Positions 1-14,000 of a DNA stretch of 64,000 nucleotides are shown here, one piece after another. The notes under the pieces were generated by a model. It was not told where the DNA came from. It did no database searches and was given only the letters and a program-made list of their open reading frames with translations. Source of the stretch: Ciona intestinalis (Eukaryota > Chordata > Ascidiacea > Phlebobranchia > Cionidae); NCBI RefSeq assembly GCF_000224145.3, contig NW_004190387.2, forward strand, positions 62,001 to 126,000, given 5' to 3'. The position numbers were made by a program, and so were the translations under genes. Numbering within the stretch: the first letter of the stretch is position 1; each line of letters begins with the position of its first letter.

Positions 1-365
1 GAGAAATTACTGCGCAAGAAAGAGTGTCTTGCGCAAGAAAAACATATTCCCACAATTGAAGCGGTGCAAATGTTAGGCTTATAATCGATAATTTTAGAGG
101 CTGGTGGTTTAACCACTGTTTAAAGGCCGGACAATTATAGTTTATATACAAAAAAATACTGTCAACAAATACAAAAAATATATAATTTTAATACAAAAAA
201 TACAGTTTATATACAAAAATATAGATTATATACCAAAACATATTTTTGAGGACACTGAACTAGAGGAAAAAATGCAGCTTAACAGATTGCACTGGAGCAA
301 CGGCTATAGGGTAGTAGCTGATGTGAGGTGTAGGGTAATAATTGTATAATTGTATATATACATAG

Positions 366-780
366 ACCCTGTGGCATAACGGTTAGCGCGCCTATAACCC
401 AGAAGTAATGGGTTTAAGGCTCGTCGCTGCTACCATTGTGGTCAGATGTGTTCTTGGGACTTACCGGCAATTGCTCCAATCCAGCGGTCACTAATGGGTT
501 GTCCAAGTTATCAGCCATACACAAAAAAAGTAAAAAATNNNNNNNNNNNNNNNNNNNNNNNNNNNNNNNNNNNNNNNNNNNNNNNNNNTTCTTTGTGACG
601 TTTCTGGATTCTCTCCGTCACATGAATTCTGTGATNGTAATATACAGNGCAATATATAAAAAAAATACAGTTTATATACAAAATAATCACTCACAAGTAA
701 CATACATGGTAACTCGTAAGCTGGCACGAGGTGTTAAACCCGTGTGATAACGACTGTAAGTTACATTCATTCATTCATAC
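366..780 (+). mobile_element. tRNA-headed SINE with N run inside
   Basis: The head has a tRNA-like A box (GGCATAACGGTTAGC) and a weakened B box (GGGTTTAAGGCTC). The body (CTAATGGGTTGTCCAA) and the tail (CCGTGTGATAACGACTG, then ATTCATTCAT) match other copies in the window. The N run 539-588 interrupts it. It is not a functional tRNA gene: the cloverleaf is not closed. Confidence 0.6.
539..588. other. Assembly gap (50 N)
   Basis: Fifty N plus two isolated N at 636 and 648. The gap lies inside a SINE, left of the last recognised SCO-spondin-like exon. Bases 1-809 hold no exon that I can see; an A/T-rich repeat of ACAGTTTATATACAAAA occurs on both sides of the gap. Confidence 0.9.
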
Positions 781-809
781 TAGTTTAAATTGTAACACTG
801 CATACACAC

Positions 810-3800
810 CTGTCACATGTAGACCATGCTGTCCATTCCGTCCATGAAGAATCAGCAACACATAAAGTTAAACCACACTGACTAGTTTGTACTGATGGTC
901 CAACACATGAAGCGTTCCTGTTTTCAGCATCTATGGAAAATGAACACACGTAAAACAGTTGCAGTTTTGACAAGTTATTTGTTAGGCATATTGTTTGGCA
1001 CAAACTGGAGTATTTTCAAATGTTCCTGTTTTGCTTATCTATGGAATATATGCAGTAAACAATTACCTGCGATTTTTTTTACAGTTTAGACTTTATTGTA
1101 TTTGCCTTTAGGTTTTTTGGCAAACTATTCAGTTTTAAAATAAGTTTGCTTGTATAATTTCAATAACAATTTTTTTATATTAAAAAAAAACTATGGTTAC
1201 AGTTTCAAAATTTAACTAAAACACAAAGCTTACCCAGTATTAAGTTGTTTTTGGGAACACATTGTCGAACTCTTCTTCTAACACTTACTGGTTCAAATGA
1301 CAGATGGTTTCTAAATAAAAATTAGAGATCACAGTTTTAAAATAAAAGGAAAAAATTGATTGCTGCTAGAATACATTTCATTACGGCACACTATACAAGA
1401 ATAAGCGCATTGAATTAATATTTCAAAATTTAAATAATTTTTTTTTTTCCAAATACTTGATATTCCAACTTACATATCCACGCAGCTACGACTGCACTGA
1501 GACCACCTGCTCCATGGCAACCATTGCCACATATCCGCTGCCGAGCAGTTAGTACTGGTACAGCTAACCCTACCAGCATGACAAGTACATTCGCTACAAC
1601 CAACAATAAATGTTCCTCCTCCTTTGATATTTGTGATGTCATCAATGATGTCATACTGTGTGACATCACAAGAGCAGCTTGATAGCGGAATGCATGTGTT
1701 GCCCTGTTAAAGAGAGAAAAAATTTAAAATAATTTTTTATTGAATTCAATTAGTGAATAAAAAAAGGTTGTTTGATAAACAAAAGTACATGCACATAAGG
1801 AGCAGTGAAAAATATAAATAAATGTAAGTTATTTGTTCTCAATTTACAACACAACTGTCAAACTTCTGGCGTTTCCCTCCATGGAAAGATAAAGCAAGTT
1901 AAGAAATAAAAAACAATTACCTCTAGATAATATCCATCTTCGCAGTAACAGCCCCATACACAATCTCCAACACAAGCAGAATCTTTCACCAACGCATTAT
2001 CACACGTTCTTGGGCAGTTGCTGCATCTATATGTTGTATTGCTGGGGCAAGATGATGCCATACATTCAATGATATCGTTAGATGACCGACACACCCTGTC
2101 TTGATGGCGGATCCCGAAACAAAAGCTTAAGCAACAGCAGCACCATCAACTGTAAATATTGTAAGATTTGTTATAAAAAATTGATACATATTATAGGCCC
2201 TGACATACACTAAACCAGTCTAGTTTGTAGATCAAACTTATTGCTTACCACCCCTATTAATCTACTAAGTTTCCACGGCCCTTCATAATGAATGTTATAA
2301 AATATGCGGTACTGTTGCCTACATCCCTGGTCCTAAACGAGGACGTCGCCCACATAAAATAATATATGTAGTACTTTGTGCCAAATGGCCTTACTCTAGG
2401 TGAGCCCTGAAGGTCATTATGTTACCCCTAACCGTTTGAAAGGCCCTGACATAGACAACACATAAACATACCAGTGCAGTTTCTCGACCTCCTCTGCTTT
2501 CCAGGTTCACACTTAGCTTCACAAGTTGACCATTGACCCCATGACCCCCAAACTGGGAGACATGATGTATACGTCACCCCCCATGAGCATGGTTTCACTT
2601 CATGGTGATCACCAGCACAATGTGAAGCATTCGTACCATATGCAGGTGGATTGCTTGGTGATCGATAACGATGGCTACGACCAGACACCCCACAGGTTCT
2701 AGAAAAAAGTTGAAGTTTATATTAAACATAGCATAATTATGTTCAGGAAAAAAGATTGTGAGGACCATCTTATTTTTAAAAAGAAGACAAGAGAATTAAC
2801 AACTTACCATATTTGTTTTAAATATATTTTTAATTCTATTAGAAAGTGTCGCAACTAGGAAAATATACTGGCTAATAATGAAATGTCCAAATATGCAACA
2901 CAGTTGCATTTGTGTAAAAAGTCACTATACATGGCCATAAATAAACAATAGTGATGATAAAAAATAACCCATGCTATAACTATGAGTTTTCCTGCTATGC
3001 AAGGATAAAATAACACACCCACAAAGTCACATACATAGTAAGCTGACACTAGGTGCATGAAACAGAACACCCATGTTATAATGACTGCTATTTCTGCTTT
3101 TGTAAAGCAAGTTACATTCATAGATGAACACCAGACTAACCTGTCACACAATGACCATGAGGACCAAGCAGACCACTCACAATGTACATTGCAATCATCA
3201 CTGCATCGTGCTATACCGTTCACACAGACGCATGCACAACCATTGATACGGAAGCTTGAGTTTGGCTCATACTCTTGTGAGTTTACACTGCATCTAGAAG
3301 GGTTGAAATAATGTCATAACAACAAATTAGTTTTTAAAAGATCTGAACTTTAAAAAGCATTGACATATAACAAAATGATTCTGTAAACAAAAATTATACA
3401 TACAGGAAAGAATACAACTTGTTTATCACATCTGTGTTATTGATGCCCGCTACCAAGGATAAAAAAGTTTCATCACTTTTTATTCAATACCTTTTCGGGT
3501 CAGAGGTGTATGAAACAGAACACCGGTGTTATAATGACTGCCGTTGCCCCGTCATATTAATAAAGCAAGTTTTAATCATTTAGCAAACCTGCATCTTTTT
3601 GTTCAATACATTGTTCATCCTGCAGATACCTCCCTTGTGGGCAGAAGCAACCTCCATTATTGTTACGTAACGAACATTCTGTTCGGCACCGCACATCAGA
3701 ACTGAGGTCGCGGCAAGTTTGAGAACAAGCGTCGAAGTTTAAGCAGTTTGTTCCATTCAGATAAACCTTACCACCTTGGCACAAACCTGTCAAAACGGTT

Positions 3801-5046
3801 TAAACTGGTAAGAAGTGAAGTTTTAATGCCAACCAATACATTATGATTAGTGCCATGGCCTGCTCTATTTTAGGACCTCACCCATGTGAAAAGAATAAAA
3901 AAATAGTGTTCAACGGGTCACGCATAACCCAAGGCTCTCTAAAGTTTTTACCCAGGCCATTTTAATCTTCTGAAACTTTCTGCGACCTTTTATGGTTAAT
4001 AGTACATTTATGCAGTATCTATGGTTTAAAGTGTGTAAAATTTTTATAGCACTTGTTCTTATAATAAAAATAAAAAATGCTCACCTGGTATACAAGGCAT
4101 GGGATTACAAACTTTGGTTTCGGAACAAACACCTGGACACTCTTTACCGCCGTTTAGTGGTGAAGGAGAGTCACATGACCTTGTTCGTGCATGAACGCCA
4201 CCCCCACATTTTTGTGAGCAAGCTGACCATGGTTGCCATGGTGACCATGACCCATCACGAGGGCATGACGTGATAAAACAAGGTCTGTGCGATTAAATGA
4301 ATAAATGTAACTAATTATTTTCGCTTGACAGGGCAACGATACGCGTTACGGCAAGGATGTAATGTTTCATACACCCTGGGTCTGCTTACAAATTACCATG
4401 TATGTAACTTATTTATCCTCATATGGCGGGGCATTGACAATCGGTATACACAGGTGTTCTGCTTCATTCACCTCGTGCCCGCTTACAGGTTCCCAAATAT
4501 GTTACTTTGTAGGTAATAAGAACCATTGGGTTAGAGTAATTGTTGTGTCTTGCCCAAAAACACACTTATGCCCACGATGGTAGCAGCGATGAACCTTTAA
4601 TCCAGAAACCACGAACTAGAGGCAGGCGCGCTAACCATTTTGACAATCTTTGTGAACAGTACCTTTGCTTAGCATACCGATAACTTTAGACAATATGTAA
4701 ACCCAAACGCATACAACATAACAATTTGCTTTGCATAACGATAACTTTAGATTATATGTAAACGCAAACAAATACAACAACTTCTAATTATTCACCCAAC
4801 CTGAAAGCCTGGAAGGGTCCTTGACAAATCTCACTAGCATTATTTCCTCCATCAGACAGTATAGGTGGTCTAAGCAAACCTCTATGTTGAGATTGTTGTC
4901 CTACACCGCATGTAACAGAACAAACTGACCACCCAGACCACCCCATATACATGCAAGGATCTTTGTTTATAAGATCTCTATGGCACAATTCCCACGTTTC
5001 ATCTGAACCATCCAGACATTGAACAATACCATCACATTCTTTGGAA
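810..5046 (-). CDS. SSPO: SCO-spondin-like exons 46-54: LDLa10 end, TSP1 x6, TIL6-7, vWC
   Basis: Exons: 4801-5046, 4085-4284, 3589-3786, (3404-3431, micro-exon candidate), 3141-3293, 2472-2698, 1921-2149, 1474-1703, 1234-1310, 810-930. Exon 46 ends LDLa10 ([12 protein letters not shown]) and opens a TSP1 ([16 protein letters not shown]). Exon 47 has [17 protein letters not shown]. Exon 48 is a TIL. Exon 49 has a vWC piece and [12 protein letters not shown]. Exon 50 continues with [14 protein letters not shown] and opens [14 protein letters not shown]. Exon 51 ends a TSP1 and carries a TIL ([14 protein letters not shown]). Exons 52-54 carry a vWC and two more TSP1 modules. The last one ([12 protein letters not shown]) is cut at 810; nothing to its left in the window continues it. 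Confidence 0.7.
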
Positions 5047-8000
5047 CTAAAAACAAAGAAAAAAATAAGTATTTAGATGTAGATATATTAGCTGTGATAT
5101 TTGAAAAACGGTTTTGTGGATATAGGCCTGTGCATATATAGTTGTATCACTTATTTATCCTTGTAGGTCAACTTTTTAAGAGTTTGTACCAGTTTTATTA
5201 TTAAATTAAACATTATTTTTATATAAATACAAGTAATAAAAAAATACATGCTTAAAATTCCAATTTTTAGTTCAAAACAATATTTCAAATTGTTTTTAAA
5301 AGTGTCTTAAATTGAATATGAATGAATGTTATTGGTTTGATCCACACATGCCAATTAATAACAGTCATTGTAACATGGGTTTTGAAATATCAATGCATCC
5401 CCCAGTTTTAGTAATAAATTAAACACCTATTTAAAGATTTTATATTTCACCTGGATATGCATAGCTTATCACTGATGCATTGAAAGTAACCTGGTTCACA
5501 CAGTGGGAAAGTTCCACTGCCATTGTCAACTGCAGTAGTTACTGATGTCTGTGATAAAGTAAAGGATTGTCAACGATAATAATTATTACTTATGAGTCAT
5601 TGGACAACATTATCAGATAATTCCTCCAACCCAGTGGTCACTAATAAGTTGTCTGAATTATCAGCCATACAATACAAAAACTGCCCCCAAAATTCCCTAC
5701 ACATTCACATAAGTGGTAACTCATAAACGAGCACAAGCTGCATGGAAAGATCTAAAATTTCAGCCATACAGAAAACAAACACCGAATAAACGAACGAATG
5801 TAACTTATTTATACTCGTATGATGTGGCAACTTGCTATAATTATAACAGTTATAATCTGTTATATTCCTGATATAAAGTGACAACAGGAATATTAGCTTT
5901 ATAAACCTCCCTATTAATAGTAGTGGAACTTGGTGCTTGATTTTATATTAGAGATATTAGTGACCACTGGGTTGGAGCAATAAGTTTTAAGCGCAAGAAC
6001 ATATGCCCACAATGGTAGTAGAAATAAAATAGTCATGAAGTACGTTATGTAGTTTTTATTACTAACCTCTGAGACAGAAGTGGATTGAATGAATGTAGTT
6101 GTTTCTTTAGTAGATAAAGCTTGGGTGGTTATCTGTATATACAAACATACAATGTGTTATACTATGGCAGAGTAGTTAGCATGCCTATCTTTAGTAATGT
6201 TTACAAGTTTGGAACTTGACGGTGCTACCATTGTGGGCGTACATGTCCTAGGGCAAGACACTTAACGGTAACTGATTTTACCCAGTGGCCACTAATAGGT
6301 TGTTTGAATTGTCAGCCATACATTACGAAAAAAATCCCTAACAATTTCCTACACAGTATTATACATGGTAACTCGTAAGCGGGTACGAGATGTATGAAAC
6401 AAAACACCCGTGTTATAACGACTGTCGTTGCCCCACCAAACTAGGATAAATAGGGTCACTTTTTTCATTAAATTACCGAGTTTAGTTCTTGACCAACAGT
6501 AGTGGTTGGCTGTGTGGATTGTTGCGTCACAATCTCTCTCATAAAACTTGTACTCGCTTGTGGATTTTGTGTGTATGGCGTTGTAGTGGTTTCTGAAAAT
6601 AAAAATTATTTGTCAGATACTTTTCAACTTTGCATATCATGTTAATGCCCACCAATAGGCTCCAAAATGCCTTAATAATTTTTCCTTCTTATTTGTTCAA
6701 CGTATTTAATAATTGACAGTAATGACTTAGTGTTTAAAGAGACAAATCAATATAACACATGTTACAACTCATTTTTTAAATAAATTTAATTATAAAATTT
6801 GGGTTTTTTACAGGGTTTTCTTGTAATTATTAAACTGAAAAACAACTTTAAAATTGGCATTGGTTTTAAAACTACATATGTCTACCTGGTAGAGAATAAG
6901 CTGTTTCACAATAACAACATTCATCATCATTGCTTGGTTGGATTAGAGTTCCATTATTTGGACATCCATTACTTGTATGCGGGCAATACCTGGGAATGAA
7001 CAAGTACTAAGTATAATTTTAATAATTTGAATTTTAAAAGTCTGATTTTTAAATATAAGAAATTCAAATGCATTAACAAAAAATGAAAAAAATGAAAAAA
7101 ACAGCCGCCCACAAAGTTACATACGTGGTCACTCGTATGGGGCACAAGGTGTACAAAACAAAACTGTCGCTGCCTGCTATGTTACAATAAAAAAGCCTTA
7201 TAGTAATTAAAAAAGTAAAACATATTCAAACATCATACTTGTGGCATTCCACTGTTGCCGATTCAGAGCAAATACAAATCCTGCACGTTGATTCTCTCCA
7301 TTGTTCACCCACCCTATGTGTCACTTGACCTTCCACAGTGCGCACATTGCACGAGTTGCACGCGGTCGTCGGGCAACGTCGGGACTTTCGGTACATACCT
7401 TGGCACTTACGGTTGGAACCATATCTGAGAATTAAACTGCTTGTTATAAGTGTGACTAAAAATACTTTAGTTCTCATGAGCATAGAGTATAATCAGAATA
7501 TTTTTAAAATATCTGATATTTAAAAAAAATTTTAAAATGTGTGTTAGACCAAAAAGCAGAAAAATTTAGGCAAACTTATATACATAAAGACTAATTTAAA
7601 GTGTGATACATTGATACATATTTCGAACTGCGTAAAGACATATATTTACTAACTACACCAAGAAAATTTGTGAAAATCCAAACAATTCTAACCTGCTTGG
7701 CAACAATGGTGACCTAAAGGCCCACTGAACACCATTGACACCACAAGGCCCAAAACATGGACCCCACTCTGACCATGGTGTCCAACCACATAAAATATCG
7801 GGATCACAGTTTTCATCCTCCACGCAGTTTCTCAATCTACCTCCTCCAGAACATTGACAAACTTGGCACAAGTTGGGTCTTCTTACTTCTTCCCCTTTTT
7901 GAAACACCTAAAATGTTTTTAGTTTTCCTATTTTTAGAAATTTGAAAATAATTATAATTTCAGTATGTTTGGAAATGTAAATTTAATGGAAAATTGAAAT

Positions 8001-11000
8001 TGGAAGAAACTGGATAGCTTTTAAAACATTACAGCATGTGTATCTCCTTTCAAGATGGGCATTCTGTTTCAATATTTAAAACATGGATATTCCAGAGAGT
8101 TTTTAAAGTGAGTAGATTCAATATGCATTTAAAACTTAAATAAATTCCTCCCTCCCTAATTTTACAATATTTTTTATTTTAAACAAATTTCTAAACAGAA
8201 ATGTTCCATTTCTAAAGATTTTTAATTAAAAAAATTTACCTTTCCATTTTCATAACATGGGCAATCTTCCAAATCAACGCATTGGCTACTTGAGGAGTTG
8301 TAAACAACTTGACCAGCCGGGCAGGCACAACCGTCGTGACAACTAGACGCAACACAAGAAGCGTCACCACCCCTCACAAGGTCACGACAGGTCAAAGGGC
8401 AAAGGTCAACCGAAGAGTTGCTATCGTTGCAGTGCCAAAAGATTTTATTTCCTAAAATCAAATTTGAATTTGAATTATTTATTTTTGTTTTGTTTTATAT
8501 TTAAACAATAAATAAATACAAGGGTTAGAAGCCACTGTTTAACACAATACCATTATACTTTACACAGCATAGGACATTAGTGTACCAATGCATAAGTAGT
8601 ATGCATAACTGTGGATTTTCCTCAAGCAAAAATAACTTCTTATACTTAACTCTATTTATACTTAAACAAACAAAACATAAAAATCAAATATTTTACCTGA
8701 GCAAGTATTATTCGGGCAAAGTAATGTCGCGCATGACTGGATTTCAAGTAACGGAGGAGGAAATAGGTTTCGACCACCAGAGAGCGCACTCGAGCAGTTA
8801 TGACTTCCGTCTGAACACGATCGCCACCGATAACTTAACCCTCCACCACAAGTAACACTACAATCTGACCAATCAGACCACGGCGTCAGGTTATCTGTTG
8901 TATCTGCATAAAAATAAATGAATGCATGTATCTAGGAGATAAAAAAGTTATCCTATGTTAACTAACTGCTAAAAATGATTTACAATTTATGGCAGTCTAT
9001 TTATAATTAAATATTTTTTAGCGGCTTAACCAAAAATTTTAAACTTATGGTCTGCAATCTGACAAAACTTTAACAAGGGATTTTATACCATATATGCCGC
9101 TAAAAGATTATGCCTAGTAACAGAAGTAACAAAATACAAACACTTACTTTGACAAGCTTTATTAAAACAAGGTTTCGATTCAGAAGCTTGTCCTTTACAT
9201 CGAGATTTAAATGGATCTTTCTCCGCTGTGATTGGCTGACCTGTTCCGTCACGCCCCAGCGCACATGAGCGGTTACGAGATTGAACTGCGGATCCACATG
9301 ACTGGTTACAAGAACCTGTAGGTAAAAAAATATTTCTTTAACAATTGGTTGGACTTGATGTGTGTCGGTTCAGTAATTCGTAGCACCTGATCATGAATTG
9401 AAAGTATGCTGTATTTCAAACACATATAAAGGTTAAGTGCGAAAAACGATATATACAATTGGTTGGACTTGATTTTTGATCTGTTCAGTATTTCGTAGGA
9501 CCCCGTCCTGAGTGTATTTCTTTACACAAGCATTGACCAACTCTATGAGCACCGGATCAAGGTCAGATTCACAGAATTTATTACACTTAACATATACCAG
9601 TACTTCTCAACAACTATTTCAGTGTTTTTAAAACTAGAAAGACTCTTATGCAAACCCCAAGTGCTCCAATCTGTCCATGTAGCACATCCTGTCTCATCTG
9701 ATGATATTAGTCGTAATACAAGATTATCGAGTGTGTTGTTTCCACTGTCCAAGCATTCATCAACGTTGTTACATACCTGGGGTGGGATAACAGTTATATA
9801 GGGCTGTGGGGTTAGATTGTATACTGTTAGCTACTAAATCTATATTTTCTGCTCGTTTTTATAACAATTATCCTTTAGGGGGCGCGAGGCTATGGTTAAT
9901 ATATAATTCTGTAAATATTCTTAACGGTAGTGAGATGGGATACAATTTGCACCCTAATTATATATTTCATGATTGTGTTTTAAACAATTACCAAGCTCTT
10001 TTAGAGGCACGGGGCTACAGTTTTATAATTAGGGTATGGATATACTGTTAGTACCTAAACCTATATTTTCTGCTAATTTTTATAACAATTACCAATGCTT
10101 TATAACAATTATCCTTTGAGGGGCGCCGGGCTATGGTTATATAATTCTGTAAATATTTTTAACTGTTGTAATGTGGGGTGGGATGGGATACAGTTGGCAC
10201 CTTAATTCTATATTTTTTGATTATGTTTTAAACAATTAACCAAACTTTTTTAGGAGCACGGGGCTACGGTTATATAATTTTGTAAATGATCTTTGTTTAG
10301 TACCAAATTAGAAAAGAAATGATAAATTGATTCCCAAAAAATAAATAAAATATATCTTTTCCCCAAAAAGCTTAAGTATATTATATTGTGCAACAGTTTA
10401 TATATTTTGAACTTAGATGAAACTTACCCGACCGAGTTCAATGCAACGACCATTAAGACAAGAATAGCCAGAGCATGGTAGTGGAGTCACGGGGGTGGAT
10501 CCTATTTGGATTAAACCAGATGTAGAATTTAAATATAGGAAAATAATGTTTTATCGAATTTAAAATAATCTCTTATAAGCGATAGCTAAGATCATATTAT
10601 TATAAACAAAAAAAAGAAAAAGCCAAATTTAAAAGATTTTAGGACAGCAAAAAAAGTCACGAGCAAAAAGTTTGGAAAGCCCATTGTAATTATTCTACGT
10701 CAATCTAAAAGCCCAAACAAATCCAAATATCTCTGTTATACAGTACATACCTGTAGTAAAAGTTGAAGTGGGAACGGTAACATCAACAATCTTAATGCAT
10801 TCAACTTCATCTTCATTGTTAATACAGTTGGCCACTCCGTCACAAACATGCGAGCCATTAATACAAGAACCATCATGACACTGGAAACCACTAAGATATT
10901 TGGAATGGTTATTGTACTTCAATATATGACACATATATGGTAGGTTTTTGTACTTAAAAATATATATGACAAATATTGTGACAAGGTCAAGAGAATGTTA

Positions 11001-14000
11001 GGATATTGCTCCAACCCAGTAATCGCTAATAGGTTGTGAAAATGATCAAGCAAAAAATCCACACAAAGCTACATGGTAACTCATAAGTGTATACAAGTAC
11101 TGTGGGGTAAAGGATACTGTTGGATCCTAAATTTCACATTTCCTGATTGTTTTTTTTTAAACAATTAACAATGTTATTATATTACAGTTTCGGTGGAACA
11201 TTTATATAATTATGTAAATAATATTTGTTTACTACCAAATCAGACAAGAGAAAAGAGAATGAAAGCATGCATCATCTTACTCCAGCATACTTTACATTAT
11301 GCAGCATATATAACTTACTCTTTACAACTTCTAGGTATGGTAGATTCTGTGCTGTTAATGATAGAACATGAGTCGGCGTTCTCATCTGATCCATCATAGC
11401 ATTGTTGAATTCCATCGCATAAGAATTGTATGTGAAAACACTTAGATCCGTGGTCGCATGAAAACTGGTCCTAAGAAGTAGAAAAAGATTACTTGCAAGG
11501 AAGTGACTTTTAGAATAATGAGTAAACTTTAAGCATAATTAGTGATTAGTCTTATCCAAAACCTGCGAAATATGTTTGAAACTTGAGGTAAGAAAGTCAA
11601 ATATAAATTATATCTAAATTAAAACATTTAATGGATAATACTCCAACCCAATAGTCACTTTGTGGTTGTAGCACCCTGGGTGTAGAGATAAAAATGGCCA
11701 ACTCTGGTCTAAATCTCACAACCCATGGTGTGCCACTTGTTTTACACTTCCTGTGCCCAACAATACCTCCAAACAGCCTCTCCAACAATATTCCGTTTCA
11801 TCAGATTGATCGACACAATGAACTTCTCCATCACATACATTGCTCCATGATAAACATTGTAGGGATGGAATCCCACAACGAAATTCTTCACATTCTAAAT
11901 AAAAAAATGGTACATTCTTAATGACATTTTAAATGAAGAAAAAGTGCATTCTAAATCACATTCTATATATTCTACAGAAATTCTTAATGACATTCTAAAT
12001 CACATTGTATTCTAAATTCTAATAAACTTTATATGCTATGGAAGTCTCATTCTATTCTAAATCACATTCTTCACATTATAAATCAAAAAATTGTAACATG
12101 AATAAACTAATTACATTTTTTTGAAAACTGCATTTATCAGTAAACATTACATAAACTAGGTTGGGGTGGTTTTAAAAAAAATGTTTGAGAACCACAGAAT
12201 TAACACCATTACATTTAATGCTACTTGCTATAAAAGTGTAAAAGTTTACAGTTATTTGTATTGTGTCAACGCAGAAATGTTGGTCAGCTTTGTGTTTCGA
12301 AGTGTTAAGTTGGTCATCTTTTAAGTGATATTTCATTACCTTCATTAGAGTTTGCTGTAGTAACTTCCAATAAACTTGGTGTTGTAAGTTGGGGGCTTGG
12401 TGTTGTGGGTAAGATGGAACCACAATCATATTCATCCTCACCTGGTGGGAAAATTAATCATTGTAGTTATAGAAATCTAATTATAAAAAGTAACCTGTTT
12501 ATCCGCTTTTTGATTGCATTGCTAAAAAAGAAGCTTGAAATAAAAAAATCGAAAAAAACAACCACACAGTTACATGCCTATAACTTGTAAGGGAGCACAG
12601 GTTGAATAAAACCCGTGTTAAAATAAGTTATAAAAAACAATGAAGATATTTAGAGATGATTAGGTAATAGAAAGCTTAGACAGTAAAATTGCAGCGAGTA
12701 TCCCTAAAGAAAAAATTAATTAATCAATAGGGCAAATACTTGGAGACACTAAAATCATAAGACACTAAAATCTCATTTTTCAGAACAAAAAAATTAGTTA
12801 ATTAAATACATAAATACATGGTTATAAAACTTACCATGTGGGCAATCAGGAACTCCATTACAAATCAAGCTTCTCTCCACACAAGATCTGTCCACACATG
12901 TAAATTGTGTCGGCACACAGTAACAGTTAAGTTCATCTAAACCACTCCTGCAGTCAATGTGTCCATCACATATAGAAGTACGGTTGATACAGTTTCCATT
13001 TCCACATGGAAAGTGGTGGAATATAGAACAATCCTAAAAATATAAATAAATATTGTAATTTACAAAGCTACAATAAATAATGTGGGGTGTATGCATCTGA
13101 TGGTGTCTTTATGCACACTTCTGTAGAAGTCTAACTTAGATCTAAAGTATCATAAATTCAATCATTCATTTCTAATAGAAGTTATTTTGTTAGTAAAATA
13201 ATACCACAGATTCATTCATTTATTTATAATAGAAATATCATACATATATTAATTCCATTATTTCGATAATTTAACTTAGAAGCTATTTTTTATCAAAATA
13301 TCACTAATGACTCAACATTAACTCAACAACGTACATGGTTGCATCTTTCTTCATCGCTAAAATCACCAAAGCCACAGTTGAAGAATCCGTCACACATGAG
13401 TGATTCCTCTATGCATCTTCCATTAGAGCATTCAAACTGGTTACCAATGCAAAGGGTTGGGTTGGTGGGGCAAGAATGTTCATCACTAGAATCTGAACAG
13501 TCCGCCACGCCATTACACCTGTGAGTACAGAAAGTAAGGTATGAAATACATGGTAATTTAGTTTATATTTTTGTTCTGATTAAAACTTTAATGTTGTTTA
13601 ATTAAATGGTTTATTACTTTATTTGGTTTCGTAACTTGCTTTATTCTCACATGCAAGTGGAAAACACAGCGATTATAACACGAATATTCTATTTCATGCG
13701 CCTAAGCCCTGTCTGTGATTGTTTTTCTGTATGGCTGACAATTTCAACTATTAGTGACACTAGGTTAAAGCAAATACCCTTAAGAGTCTTGCCCAAGAAT
13801 GTATACACCCACAATGGAAGCAGCGGCAAGCCTAGACCCTGTAAACACAAAGTAGAGACAGGCGCGCTAACCATTGAGTCATGGCGCCAAATACATGCAA
13901 GCATAATAATCTACATAGTTAACAATAACAACCACCCCACCTTAAACTTCCATGCAAGCAGTTTCCATCTCCACATATATGTCCCCCATTCTCCCAACAA

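Noticed and set aside
366..440. tRNA gene
   Set aside because: A and B boxes are present but the stems do not pair and the sequence continues into a SINE body found many times.
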